This document shows, piece by piece, positions 42,810 through 51,836 of a stretch of 64,000 nt of DNA. Origin of the DNA: Chitinophaga pinensis. GTDB lineage: Bacteria; Pseudomonadota; Gammaproteobacteria; Burkholderiales; Burkholderiaceae_C. The translations under genes and the position numbers were made by a program. The DNA is taken from assembly GCA_943326015.2 (NCBI GenBank), contig CALPRQ020000001.1, positions 1 to 64,000 on the forward strand, written 5' to 3'. The notes under the pieces are model-generated. The model had not been told where the DNA came from and did no database searches. It was given only the letters and a program-made list of their open reading frames with translations. Positions within the stretch are counted from its first letter, which is position 1, and every line of letters begins with the position of its first letter.

Positions 42810-43970
42810 TCAGGCGCTCATGACACGCGTGAAATGCTGGCGCTTGGCCTCCAGATCGGCGTCGCTGTCGACATAGCGCCGCGCAATGGCGCGGAACTCC
42901 TCCTGAATGGCAAGAAAGGCATCCACCATGCCGGGATCGAAATGCTGGCCACGCCCCTCGGTGATGATGGCCAGCGCCTGCTCGTGCGGCATGCCCTCCT
43001 TGTAGACGCGGCGGCTGATCAGCGCATCGTAGACATCGGCCAGCGCCATCATGCGGGCCGAGACCGGGATCGCCTCGCCCTGGAGTCCCTCGGGGTAGCC
43101 CGAACCATCCCATTTCTCCTGATGGCCGTAGGCGATCTCCTTGGCCAGATTGAGGAAGTCGACCGACATGCCGAGCTGGCGCTCGGCGGACTGGATCGCG
43201 TCGCGCCCGAGCGTGGTGTGCGTCTTCATGAGCTCGAACTCCTCGGGCGTGAGCTTGCCGGGCTTGAGCAGGATGCGGTCCGGGATGCCGACCTTGCCGA
43301 TGTCATGCAGGGGCGCCGACTTGAACAGCATGGCAATGTAGCGGTCGTCGAGCAGTCCGGCAAACCTGGACTGCTCGCGCAGCTTGAGCGCCAGCGCCTT
43401 GACGTAATGCTGGGTGCGTCGGATATGGTTGCCGGTGTCGGAGTCACGCGTCTCGGCCAGCGAGGCCATGGCCATGATGGTCACGTCCTGGATCGCCATC
43501 ACCTCGGCGGTGCGCTTGCCGACCTCGCGCTCCAGGAATTCGGCCTTGTCGCGCAGAAAATCGGCACTGGCCTTGAGGATCAGGTGATTGCGCACGCGCG
43601 CCATCACGATCGGCGGACTGACCGGCTTGGTGATGTAGTCGACCGCACCGAGGTCGAGCCCCATTTTTTCATCCTCGACGCCGGTCTTGGCGGTCAGGAA
43701 GATCACCGGGATATCGCGCGTGGCCGGGTCGGCCTTGAGCCGGCGACAGACCTCGTAGCCGTCCATGCCCGGCATCATGATGTCGAGCAGGATCAGATCG
43801 GGCGCAGGCCTGGCCTGCGCGATGCGCAAGGCCTTCTCGCCGTCGATCGCGGCCTTGACCTTGTAGGCGTCGCGCAGCAGCCCCGTCATCAGCGAGAGGT
43901 TGGCCGGGGTGTCATCGACCACCAGAATGGTGGGGACTTCTTGGTGCGTGGTGTCGGTATTCATGGTCAT
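42810..43970 (-). CDS. Response regulator with HD-GYP c-di-GMP phosphodiesterase domain
   Basis: A protein of 386 aa. An N-terminal receiver domain (about 13-130; phospho-acceptor Asp63 in LLDIMMPGMDGY, VDYITKP) is joined by a coiled helix to an HD-GYP domain: APLHDIGKVGIPD and GHQEKWDGSGYPEGL give HD and GYP signatures. It degrades cyclic di-GMP. It lies in opposite orientation between pilC and pilD, genes usually adjacent, and may tune pilus function. No sensor kinase is next to it. Confidence 0.92.
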   Translation of the reverse strand: MTMNTDTTHQEVPTILVVDDTPANLSLMTGLLRDAYKVKAAIDGEKALRIAQARPAPDLILLDIMMPGMDGYEVCRRLKADPATRDIPVIFLTAKTGVEDEKMGLDLGAVDYITKPVSPPIVMARVRNHLILKASADFLRDKAEFLEREVGKRTAEVMAIQDVTIMAMASLAETRDSDTGNHIRRTQHYVKALALKLREQSRFAGLLDDRYIAMLFKSAPLHDIGKVGIPDRILLKPGKLTPEEFELMKTHTTLGRDAIQSAERQLGMSVDFLNLAKEIAYGHQEKWDGSGYPEGLQGEAIPVSARMMALADVYDALISRRVYKEGMPHEQALAIITEGRGQHFDPGMVDAFLAIQEEFRAIARRYVDSDADLEAKRQHFTRVMSA

Positions 43971-44153
43971 GCTCGGGAGCCACTCCTCGGTCTTGTTCGA
44001 TCACAAGCCAGTCGCCATCATCGATTCACCTGCGGCGCGGCCCGCTGGATTACAGTCGAGGACCATCCGCATGGCCTGTCGGTGCCGTGGCGCGAATCCG
44101 GAACATGACCGCCTTGACTTATGCTAGAGATGTTAAACCAAAGGTGTTTCTAA

Positions 44154-45002
44154 TTGCTTGATCTCCCGAATGGAATATGGAACTGGTGGCTGGCGGGCCT
44201 GATCGGCCTGCTGGTCGGCAGCTTCCTCAACGTGGTGATCCACCGCCTGCCACTGATGCTGGAGCGGCGCTGGGCGCGCGAATGTGCCGAACTGCACGGG
44301 CAGGAACCCGCGCCCGAAGAAGCCCTGGGCCTGGCCCGGCCGCGTTCGCGCTGCCCCTCCTGCGGCAGCCTGATCCACTGGCACCAGAACATTCCCTTGC
44401 TGAGCTACGCCCTGCTGCGCGGGCGCTGCGCCAGTTGCGGCGCGGCCATCAGCTGGCGCTACCCGCTGGTCGAGGCGCTGACCGGCATCCTGTTTGCCTG
44501 GGTGGTCGCACGCCACGGCAGCGGCATGGCGGGCCTGGCCGGCTGCGGGCTGGCGGCTGCGCTGGTCACACTGGCCTTCATCGACTGGGACACCACGCTG
44601 CTGCCGGACGACATCACGCTGCCGCTGACCTGGGCCGGACTGATCGTCGCCGCGCTGGGCTGGAGCGCGACCGGACTGGCTGACTCGCTCTGGGGCGCGG
44701 TCGCGGGCTATCTCTCGCTCTGGCTGGTCTACTGGGCCTTCAAGCTCGCCACTGGCAAGGAGGGCATGGGCTATGGCGACTTCAAGCTCTTCGCCGCGCT
44801 CGGCGCCTGGTTCGGCTGGCAGGCGCTGATCCCGATGATCCTGCTGGCCTCGCTGAGCGGCGCGGTGGTCGGCATCGCGCTCAAGCTCGACGGCGGGCTG
44901 CGCGAGGGCGGCTACCTCCCGTTCGGCCCCTTCCTGGCGCTGGGCGGACTCTGGGCGCTGCTGTTCGACCCCGATCATTTCCTGCACTGGATCGGACTCT
45001 GA
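44154..45002 (+). CDS. pilD: Prepilin peptidase/N-methyltransferase PilD
   Basis: A protein of 282 aa. GSFLNVVIHRLP, two zinc CxxC pairs (CPSC, CASC), and the catalytic aspartates in FIDWDTTLLPD and GMGYGDFKLFAALG. It cleaves and methylates prepilins at the inner membrane. The start is TTG at 44154 with AAAGGTG upstream; no suitable in-frame ATG is found nearby. Its stop overlaps the coaE start (TGATG). Confidence 0.94.
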   Translation: MLDLPNGIWNWWLAGLIGLLVGSFLNVVIHRLPLMLERRWARECAELHGQEPAPEEALGLARPRSRCPSCGSLIHWHQNIPLLSYALLRGRCASCGAAISWRYPLVEALTGILFAWVVARHGSGMAGLAGCGLAAALVTLAFIDWDTTLLPDDITLPLTWAGLIVAALGWSATGLADSLWGAVAGYLSLWLVYWAFKLATGKEGMGYGDFKLFAALGAWFGWQALIPMILLASLSGAVVGIALKLDGGLREGGYLPFGPFLALGGLWALLFDPDHFLHWIGL

Positions 45003-45616
45003 TGGAAAAGCATTGTGTACGGCTGGGCCTGACCGGCGGCATCGGCAGCGGCAAGAGCACGGTCGCGGCCATGCTGGCCGGACTCGGCGCGGTGCTGATT
45101 GATGCCGACGCCATCTCGCGCGCCAGCACCGCCGCCGGCGGGATCGCGGTCGAGGCGATACGCGCCGCCTTCGGCGACGAGTTCGTCACCGCCGATCAGG
45201 CCATGGATCGCGACCGCATGCGCGCGCGGGTGTTTTCCGACCCGGCAGCCAAGACCCGGCTCGAAGGCATCGTGCACCCGATCGTGCGGGCCGAGATCGA
45301 CCGCCAGATGGCAGCCGTGACGCGGGGTGTCGCGCTGCTGGACCTGCCGCTGCTGGCCGAGTCGCCCTTCTGGCGCGAGCGCTGCGACCTGGTCTGGGTC
45401 GTGGACTGCGACCCCGAAACCCAGATCCGGCGCGTGATGCAGCGCAATGGCTGGCCGCGCGCCCAGGTCGAGCAGGTCCTGGCGGCCCAGGCCAGCCGGG
45501 CGCAGCGGCTCGAAATCGCCGACGGCGTGATCGCCAACGACGGGGTGACACTGGCCGAGCTCAGGACCCAGGTCGGCCAGCGCTGGGACGAGCTGCGCCA
45601 TCGATTCGGGCTATGA
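45002..45616 (+). CDS. coaE: Dephospho-CoA kinase
   Basis: A protein of 204 aa. LGLTGGIGSGKSTVA is the P-loop, LIDADAISR the dephospho-CoA site, and DLPLLAES the conserved middle motif. Last step of CoA synthesis. Overlaps pilD by one base. Confidence 0.95.
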   Translation: MEKHCVRLGLTGGIGSGKSTVAAMLAGLGAVLIDADAISRASTAAGGIAVEAIRAAFGDEFVTADQAMDRDRMRARVFSDPAAKTRLEGIVHPIVRAEIDRQMAAVTRGVALLDLPLLAESPFWRERCDLVWVVDCDPETQIRRVMQRNGWPRAQVEQVLAAQASRAQRLEIADGVIANDGVTLAELRTQVGQRWDELRHRFGL

Positions 45617-45617
45617 T
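45612..45617 (+). promoter_or_regulatory. Putative -10 box for zapD
   Basis: TATGAT at the end of coaE, about 34 bp before the GTG of zapD. The -35 is not clear. Confidence 0.35.
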
Positions 45618-45650
45618 GGTCTGTTCAGCCCGAACACCGACGCGCGCCCC

Positions 45651-46406
45651 GTGATTCTCTACGAGTACCCCTTCAACGAACGAACCCGCACCTACCTGCG
45701 CCTGGAACAGCTGCTGCGCCGGCTCGCCTTGCTGGTTGCGCGCACTCATTCGGTCGACCACCATTATGCTATCCAGACCCTGTTCGAGCTGATGGAGGTG
45801 GCTTCGCGCTCGGACCTCAAGGCCGAGCTCATGAAGGACATCGAACGCCACAAGCAATTGCTCAACGGCTACCGCGACAACCCGGCGATCTCGGAACAGG
45901 CGCTGGACCGGTTCATCGCCCAGCTCGATGCCTGCTTCGCGGCGCTCGACGCCGACACCGGCCGGGTCGGGCGTGGCCTGCAGGCCAACGACTGGCTGAT
46001 GGGCATCCGCAACCGCATGGGCATCCCGGGCGGCACCTGCGAGTTCGACCTGCCCGCCTACCACGAGTGGCTGCACCGTCCGACCGAGGCGCGCCAGCAT
46101 GACCTGGCCCAATGGTCGGGTGAGTTCGCCGGACTGAGCGACGCGCTGACCAGGCTGTTGAAGCTGCTGCGCGACAGCGGGATATCGCAGAAGGTGATGG
46201 CCATGGGTGGACAGTACCAGCAGAGCCTGCCAGCGGGAAGAGGATTCCAGCTGCTGCGCCTGCGACTGGCGCCCAAACCGGGATTGGTACCGGAAATCAG
46301 CGGCAACCGCCTGCTGTTCTCGGTGCGGCTGATGCAACGCGATGACGACGGTCGCCTGCAACCCTGCGCGGCCGACCACCCCATCGAAGTGAGCCTCTGT
46401 GCCTGA
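45651..46406 (+). CDS. zapD: Cell division protein ZapD
   Basis: A protein of 251 aa starting with [42 protein letters not shown]-like text ([17 protein letters not shown]) and [29 protein letters not shown] as NDWLMG...GGTCEFDLP are ZapD hallmarks. It crosslinks FtsZ filaments. Between coaE and yacG, the common order. Confidence 0.93.
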   Translation: MILYEYPFNERTRTYLRLEQLLRRLALLVARTHSVDHHYAIQTLFELMEVASRSDLKAELMKDIERHKQLLNGYRDNPAISEQALDRFIAQLDACFAALDADTGRVGRGLQANDWLMGIRNRMGIPGGTCEFDLPAYHEWLHRPTEARQHDLAQWSGEFAGLSDALTRLLKLLRDSGISQKVMAMGGQYQQSLPAGRGFQLLRLRLAPKPGLVPEISGNRLLFSVRLMQRDDDGRLQPCAADHPIEVSLCA

Positions 46407-46417
46407 AGGGAGCAACC

Positions 46418-46645
46418 ATGAGCCAGCCAGACCGCCGCCAGCTACCCGCCAGTTTTGAAGCCCGGACCGTCAAGTGCCCGGCCTGCGGCGGCCCGAGCCG
46501 CTATGCGCCCGACAATCCGTATCGCCCGTTCTGCTGCGAGCGCTGCAAGCAACTGGATCTGGGCGCCTGGGCCAGCGAGGAGTTCCGCGTCCCGAGCGCG
46601 CCACCGCTGGAGCCCGCGCCGCCCGAGGACAGCTGGCGCTCCTGA
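46418..46645 (+). CDS. yacG: DNA gyrase inhibitor YacG (zinc finger)
   Basis: A protein of 75 aa. CPACGG and [14 protein letters not shown] provide the four zinc cysteines of YacG. A small endogenous gyrase-binding protein. Its TGA abuts the stop of the convergent mutT gene (TGATCA). Confidence 0.92.
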   Translation: MSQPDRRQLPASFEARTVKCPACGGPSRYAPDNPYRPFCCERCKQLDLGAWASEEFRVPSAPPLEPAPPEDSWRS

Positions 46646-47110
46646 TCACGACTGAGCGGCGGCCTGATCGGCCTCCTGCTGCAGCCATTCCAGCACCGGC
46701 ACGGTGCCGGGCAGCACCGGTTCGACCTGCACCGGCAGGGTCTGCCAGGCAAATTCCTGACCCTCGTGCATGTGCAGCTCGCCACTCCAGTCGCGGACCT
46801 TGCAGAAGTTCAACCGCACCAGCGCATGCGGATAATCGACCAGCTTCTCGTGCCAGGGCTGGGCCTGGCCGATGGTGACGCCGATTTCCTCCTGCAGCTC
46901 GCGCCGCAGCGCCTGCGCCACGGTTTCGCCGGCTTCGAGCTTGCCACCCGGAAACTCCCAGTAACCCGCATAGACCTTGCCGGGCGGACGCGTCGTCAGC
47001 AGGAAGCGGCCCTGGGCGTCGATCAGCACGCCGACCGCGACCTCGGTGACGGGACGATCCGCCCCGCCCTCGCGCGGCCGGTCGCCGTCGGCCACCAGCA
47101 ACCCGCTCAC
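46646..47110 (-). CDS. mutT: MutT-like Nudix hydrolase (8-oxo-dGTP diphosphatase)
   Basis: A protein of 154 aa. Nudix box GGKLEAGETVAQALRRELQEEIGV is seen as GxxxxxE...REL QEE IG with all metal residues, and WEFPGGK precedes it. It removes oxidised dGTP from the pool. Start is GTG at 47110, overlapping the upstream ATPase stop as GTGA; a longer frame to 47275 lies in that gene. Confidence 0.9.
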   Translation of the reverse strand: MSGLLVADGDRPREGGADRPVTEVAVGVLIDAQGRFLLTTRPPGKVYAGYWEFPGGKLEAGETVAQALRRELQEEIGVTIGQAQPWHEKLVDYPHALVRLNFCKVRDWSGELHMHEGQEFAWQTLPVQVEPVLPGTVPVLEWLQQEADQAAAQS

Positions 47111-48000
47111 GCTGCGGCTCCAGTTGCGCCGGCTTCGGCGCGGTCGCCCGCGTAGTGGCGCGCGAACTGGTAGGCCACCCGACCGCTGCGCGAGCCGCGC
47201 TCGAGCGCCCAGACCAGCGCCTGCGGCCGTGCGGCATCGAACTCGGATTGCGGCACGCCGTAGGAGGACAGCCATTGCCAGACCACGCTCAGGTACTCGT
47301 CCTGGCTGAAGGGGTAGAAGCTGACCCAGAGCCCGAAGCGCTCGGACAGCGAGATCTTCTCCTCGACCGCCTCGCCCGGGTGCAGCTCGCCGTCCTCGCC
47401 GTGGCGAGCGCCCAGGTTGTCCTTCATGGTCTCGGGCAGCAGGTGGCGCCGGTTGCTGGTCGCGTAGATCAGCAGGTTGTCGCTCGCGGCCGAGACACTG
47501 CCGTCCAGGATCGACTTGAGCGCCTTGTAGCCGGGCTCGCCGCTCTCGAAGCTGAGATCGTCGGCGAAGACGACGAACTTCTCGGGCCGCTCCGCCACCA
47601 GATCGACGATGTCGGGCAGGTCGATCAGGTCGTCCTTGTCGATCTCGATCAGGCGCAGACCCTGCGGCGCGTAGGCGTTCAGGCAGGCCTTGATCAGCGA
47701 ACTCTTGCCCGTGCCGCGCGCGCCGGTCAGCAGCACGTTGTTGGCCGGCAGGCCGCGCACGAAATGCTCGGTGTTGCGCTCGATCTTCTCCTTCTGGGGC
47801 TCGATCTCCTGCAGGTCGGCCAGCGCGATGGTCGCGACATGGCGCACCGGTTCCAGCCGGCCATGGCCGCCGCGCTTGCGGTAGCGGAAGGCCACCGAGG
47901 CCTGCCAGTCCGGCTCGGTCAGCGGCTGCGGCAGCACCGCCTCGATGCGCTCGATCAGGGATTCGGCCCGCTGCAGCAGGCGCTCGAAGGCTTCGTTCAT
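47107..48000 (-). CDS. DUF815-type AAA ATPase
   Basis: A protein of 297 aa. GARGTGKSSL is the P-loop (about residue 92), FVVFADDLSFE the Walker B region, and YATSNRRHLLPE the sensor 1 Asn. It belongs to the uncharacterised ATP-binding family that sits between argJ and mutT in betaproteobacteria. Cellular role unknown. 4 bp follow argJ. Confidence 0.85.
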   Translation of the reverse strand: MNEAFERLLQRAESLIERIEAVLPQPLTEPDWQASVAFRYRKRGGHGRLEPVRHVATIALADLQEIEPQKEKIERNTEHFVRGLPANNVLLTGARGTGKSSLIKACLNAYAPQGLRLIEIDKDDLIDLPDIVDLVAERPEKFVVFADDLSFESGEPGYKALKSILDGSVSAASDNLLIYATSNRRHLLPETMKDNLGARHGEDGELHPGEAVEEKISLSERFGLWVSFYPFSQDEYLSVVWQWLSSYGVPQSEFDAARPQALVWALERGSRSGRVAYQFARHYAGDRAEAGATGAAA

Positions 48001-48004
48001 GGGC

Positions 48005-49234
48005 TCAGCTGCGGTAGTCGGCGTTGATGGTCACGTAGTCATGGCTGAAGTCGCAGGTCCAGACGGTGTCGGACACATCGCCACGGCCCAGGCCGACGCG
48101 GATCGTGATCTCGCTCTGCGCCATCACGCGCGCGCCATCCTCCTCGCGGTACTCGGCGCGGCGGCCGCCCTGGCTGACCACATGCACATCGTCGAGGTGC
48201 AGCTCGATCAGGCCCTGGTCGAGGTCATTGATGCCGGCATAGCCCACTGCCGCCAGGATGCGGCCCAGGTTCGGGTCGCTGGCGAAGAAGGCGGTCTTGA
48301 CCAGCGGCGAATGCGCGATCGCGTAAGCGACCTTCAGGCATTCCTCGGTGGTCTGGCCGCCTTCGACGCGCACCGCGATGAACTTGGTCGCGCCCTCGCC
48401 GTCGCGCACGATCGCGTGTGCCAGCGTGCGCGCCACCTCGGTCATGGCGGCGACCAGGGCCTGGCCGTCGACACTGGCGAGGTCGGTGATGGCCGGGTTG
48501 CCGGCCTGGCCGGTGGCGATCACGACGAAGCTGTCGTTGGTCGAGGTGTCGCCGTCGACCGTGACGCGGTTGAACGAGGCGTCGGCCAGCTGCTTGGCCA
48601 GCGCCGGCAGCAGCTCGGGCGCAACAGCAGCATCGGTGGCCAGGAAGCCCAGCATGGTCGCCATGTTCGGGCGGATCATGCCGGCGCCCTTGGAGATGCC
48701 GGTCACGCTCACGGTCTTGCCGCCGACCTGGGCCTGGCGGCTGGCGGCCTTGGGCACGGTATCGGTGGTCATGATGCCCTCGGCGGCCTTGAGCCAGTGA
48801 TCAGCCTGGGCGTCAGCCAGCGCGGCCGGCAGTCCGGCGACGATGCGATCGACCGGCAGCGGCTCCATGATGACGCCGGTCGAGAACGGCAGGATCTGCT
48901 CGGGCGAAACGCTGAGCTCGCGCGCCAGCGCGATGCAGGTGGCGCGCGCATCGACCAGGCCAGGTGCACCGGTGCCGGCATTGGCGTTGCCGGTGTTGAT
49001 CACCAGCGCACGCACGCCGTGACCGGCGGCCAGGTGCTCGCGGCAGACCTGCACCGGCGCGGCACAGTAGCGATTCTGCGTGAAGACGCCCGCGACCGCC
49101 GTGCCCGCGTCGAGCAGGAAGACGGTCAGGTCCTTGCGGTTGGCCTTGCGCACGCCGGCTTCGGCGACGCCGATCTTGACGCCCGCGACGGGCAGGAGGC
49201 TAGCGGCCTCGGGTGCGGTCCAGTTGACTGCCAT
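48005..49234 (-). CDS. argJ: Bifunctional glutamate N-acetyltransferase/amino-acid acetyltransferase ArgJ
   Basis: A protein of 409 aa. [21 protein letters not shown] contains the autocleavage Thr (MAT-MLGF), which becomes the nucleophile of the beta chain. Recycles the acetyl group in arginine biosynthesis. The start at 49234 ([10 protein letters not shown]) fits the family; longer upstream frames overlap the next gene. Confidence 0.95.
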   Translation of the reverse strand: MAVNWTAPEAASLLPVAGVKIGVAEAGVRKANRKDLTVFLLDAGTAVAGVFTQNRYCAAPVQVCREHLAAGHGVRALVINTGNANAGTGAPGLVDARATCIALARELSVSPEQILPFSTGVIMEPLPVDRIVAGLPAALADAQADHWLKAAEGIMTTDTVPKAASRQAQVGGKTVSVTGISKGAGMIRPNMATMLGFLATDAAVAPELLPALAKQLADASFNRVTVDGDTSTNDSFVVIATGQAGNPAITDLASVDGQALVAAMTEVARTLAHAIVRDGEGATKFIAVRVEGGQTTEECLKVAYAIAHSPLVKTAFFASDPNLGRILAAVGYAGINDLDQGLIELHLDDVHVVSQGGRRAEYREEDGARVMAQSEITIRVGLGRGDVSDTVWTCDFSHDYVTINADYRS

Positions 49235-49405
49235 GCTTGACTCCAATGTGGGGGATGAACGGGCACCCACGGGCCGGACAAGCGGGCGCATGGGCAAATC
49301 CTGCGATTCTAGGGTCTGCGTGTGAAAGCAGCCGGCGCGCAGACCGGTTGATAATCCAGAGGTGCTGGCACAGCGCCAGCCCGACCCGGCATACAGGAGC
49401 AAGAC

Positions 49406-50035
49406 ATGGCCAAGCTGACCGTCAGCAGCGACGGAGTGGTGATCAAGGAAATCGAGCTGAGCAAGGCGCGCACGACGCTGGGCCGGCGTCCGTACAACGA
49501 CATCGTGATCGACAACCTGGCCGTCAGCGGCGAGCACGCGGTGCTGCTGCTGCTGCACGAGGGGCAGGTCACGATCGAGGACCTCAACAGCACCAACGGC
49601 ACCTACGTCAACGGGCGGGCGGCCCGTTCCGAGCCGCTCGTCGACGGCGACCTGATCGAGATCGGCCGCTACAAGATCCGCTTCGAGCAGGGCCAACCCG
49701 CTGCGCTGGCAAACGCCGTGGCGGCACCGGCAACGCCTGCTGTGACTGCACCGCCACTGGCCGCCATGACACAGGCACCCAACGCGCGCGTGCGGGTGCT
49801 CGAAGGTCCGGCCGCCGGGCGCGAAGCGCAACTGGTCAAGGAAGTCACGACGCTGGGCAAGCCCGGCATCGCGGTGGTGTCGATCACGCGCCGCGCCGAC
49901 GGCTACGCCATTGCCTGCGTCGGCGGCCAGGTCCTGCCCCGGGTCAACGGCCGCGAGGTCGACACCGAGCTGCTGCTGCACGACCAGGACCTGATCGAGC
50001 TGGCCGAGACCCGGATGCAGTTCCTGCTGGGCTGA
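49406..50035 (+). CDS. FHA-domain protein (two FHA-like modules)
   Basis: A protein of 209 aa. The N-terminal FHA domain (about 20-90) has [22 protein letters not shown] as GRR-SGEHA, and [11 protein letters not shown], the phosphothreonine-binding set. A Pro/Ala linker follows, and the C-terminal half ([14 protein letters not shown]...[13 protein letters not shown]...RVNGREV) looks like a degenerate second FHA. Likely a phospho-dependent adaptor; the partner kinase is not encoded here. CAGGAG precedes the ATG. Confidence 0.85.
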   Translation: MAKLTVSSDGVVIKEIELSKARTTLGRRPYNDIVIDNLAVSGEHAVLLLLHEGQVTIEDLNSTNGTYVNGRAARSEPLVDGDLIEIGRYKIRFEQGQPAALANAVAAPATPAVTAPPLAAMTQAPNARVRVLEGPAAGREAQLVKEVTTLGKPGIAVVSITRRADGYAIACVGGQVLPRVNGREVDTELLLHDQDLIELAETRMQFLLG

Positions 50036-50057
50036 GGCCGGACCAGGCGGACCGGCC
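50036..50057. terminator. Possible shared hairpin between FHA gene and pyrF
   Basis: GGCCGG and CCGGCC around a 10-nt loop in the 38-bp convergent gap; no U-tract. Confidence 0.35.
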
Positions 50058-50073
50058 CGTCAGCCTGCCGCAG

Positions 50074-50910
50074 TCAACGTGCAGCGTTCAGCAGATCACG
50101 GGTGCGCAGCGCCTCGGCGCGCGCGGCCTGCGCGAAATCCTCGCCGGCGCTGGCATACAGCACCGCGCGCGAGGAGTTGACGATCACGGCACCGGTGGTC
50201 ACGCCGCCCTCGGCGCGCCAGCCCGCCTGTACCGTGGCCTTGGCGTCGCCGCCCTGGGCACCGACACCGGGAATCAGCAGTGGCAAGGTCGGCGCGAGCT
50301 CGCGCACGCGACGGATCTCTTCCGGGTAGGTCGCGCCGACCACCAGGCCCAGCTGACCGTTGAGGTTCCATGGGCCCTGCGCCAGACTGGCGAGATGCTC
50401 GAACAGGCGCGGCTGGCCTTCGACGTCGGCCAGGCGCTGGAACTGGAAGTCATCACCGCCCGGATTCGAGGTGCGGCAAAGTAGGAACACCCCCTTGCCG
50501 GGATAGCGCAGATAGGGCTGGACGGTGTCGAAGCCCATGAAGGGCGACAGCGTGACGGCGTCGGCACCGTAGCGCTCGAAAGCCTCCTTGGCGTACTGCT
50601 CGGCGGTGCTGCCGATATCGCCGCGCTTGGCGTCCAGGATGATCGGCACCTGCGGCGCGCGCACGCGCATGTGCGCCATCAGTCGTTCGAGCTGTTCCTC
50701 GGCACGGTGCGCCGCGAAGTAGGCAATCTGCGGCTTGAACGCGACCACCAGGTCGGCGGTCGCATCCACTATGGCGGCGCAGAAGTCGTAGATCTTGCTG
50801 GAATTGTTGCGCCAGTGATGGGGAAATTTAGCGGGTTCGGGGTCCAGTCCCACGCAGAGCATGGACTGGTTCTGGCGCTCGGCCGCGCTCAGCATGTCGA
50901 TGAAGTTCAT
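50074..50910 (-). CDS. pyrF: Orotidine 5'-phosphate decarboxylase (type 2)
   Basis: A protein of 278 aa. [14 protein letters not shown] and [17 protein letters not shown] (catalytic Lys/Asp) are type 2 PyrF signatures; [11 protein letters not shown] is the phosphate-binding loop. Makes UMP. Start at 50910; the frame continues upstream into the next gene's antisense and is not used. Confidence 0.94.
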   Translation of the reverse strand: MNFIDMLSAAERQNQSMLCVGLDPEPAKFPHHWRNNSSKIYDFCAAIVDATADLVVAFKPQIAYFAAHRAEEQLERLMAHMRVRAPQVPIILDAKRGDIGSTAEQYAKEAFERYGADAVTLSPFMGFDTVQPYLRYPGKGVFLLCRTSNPGGDDFQFQRLADVEGQPRLFEHLASLAQGPWNLNGQLGLVVGATYPEEIRRVRELAPTLPLLIPGVGAQGGDAKATVQAGWRAEGGVTTGAVIVNSSRAVLYASAGEDFAQAARAEALRTRDLLNAAR

Positions 50911-50972
50911 GGTCCCGATTGTAGAGACGCCCATCATGGGCTGGAAGCGACCGCCACGCAGACAGCAGGCGC

Positions 50973-50978
50973 TAAACT
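50973..50978 (+). promoter_or_regulatory. Putative -10 box upstream of the amidotransferase gene
   Basis: TAAACT, 34 bp before the ATG at 51013, in the divergent gap with pyrF. -35 not clear. Confidence 0.3.
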
Positions 50979-51012
50979 GCTGGATCCACCCATCTCCGCC
51001 CTGCCCGCTTCC

Positions 51013-51774
51013 ATGTGCCAACTGCTCGGACTCAACTGCGCCACCCCGACCGACGCCACCTTCAGCTTCACCGGCTTTTGCCAGCGCGGCGGCGCCACCG
51101 ATCAGCATGCCGACGGCTGGGGCATCGCCTTCTTCGAGGGCAAGGGCCTGCGCCTGTTCGTCGACCACCACAGCGCGGCAGCGTCGCCGATGGCGGACTT
51201 CCTGCGCCATTACCCGCTCAAGAGCACCAACATCATCGCGCATGTGCGCAAGGCCACGGTCGGCCAGATCTGCCTGGAAAACGCCCACCCCTTCACGCGC
51301 GAGCTGTGGGGCCGGCACTGGGTGTTCGCGCACAACGGCGATCTGAAAAACTACCAGCCGCGCCTGCACAGCCATTTCCAGCCGGTCGGCAGCACCGACA
51401 GCGAGCGCGCCTTCTGCTGGATCATGCAGGAGCTGTCCAAGTCGCACGCCGGCGTGCCCAGTATCGACGAGCTCACGCTGACGCTGCAGGAACTGGTGCC
51501 GCAAATCAGGCGCTTCGGCAGCTTCAACTTCCTGCTCTCGAACGGCGAAGCGCTGTGGGCGCATTGCAGCACCCGGCTGCATTACCTGGTGCGCCAGCAC
51601 CCCTTCCACCAGGCCACGCTGATGGACCAGGACTGGACGGTGGATTTCGCCCAGCTCAACCAGCCGGGTGACCGTGCCGCCGTCATCGTGACCCAGCCGC
51701 TGACCAAGGACGAGGACTGGATCGCCTTCGAGCCCGACGAGCTCAAGGTGTTCGTCGACGGCCTGCCACGCTGA
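51013..51774 (+). CDS. Class II glutamine amidotransferase (YafJ-like)
   Basis: A protein of 253 aa. The start Met-Cys-Gln exposes Cys2 as the N-terminal nucleophile. [31 protein letters not shown] and VFAHNGDL form the glutaminase site. No synthase domain, so the ammonia acceptor is unknown. A frame extending upstream to 50671 would mask the Cys and is rejected. Confidence 0.9.
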   Translation: MCQLLGLNCATPTDATFSFTGFCQRGGATDQHADGWGIAFFEGKGLRLFVDHHSAAASPMADFLRHYPLKSTNIIAHVRKATVGQICLENAHPFTRELWGRHWVFAHNGDLKNYQPRLHSHFQPVGSTDSERAFCWIMQELSKSHAGVPSIDELTLTLQELVPQIRRFGSFNFLLSNGEALWAHCSTRLHYLVRQHPFHQATLMDQDWTVDFAQLNQPGDRAAVIVTQPLTKDEDWIAFEPDELKVFVDGLPR

Positions 51775-51836
51775 AGGCCCTCCATCGGTGCCGTCCCGAG
51801 GTGACAGGTACGGGAACAAACAGAAAGGAATGCGAC

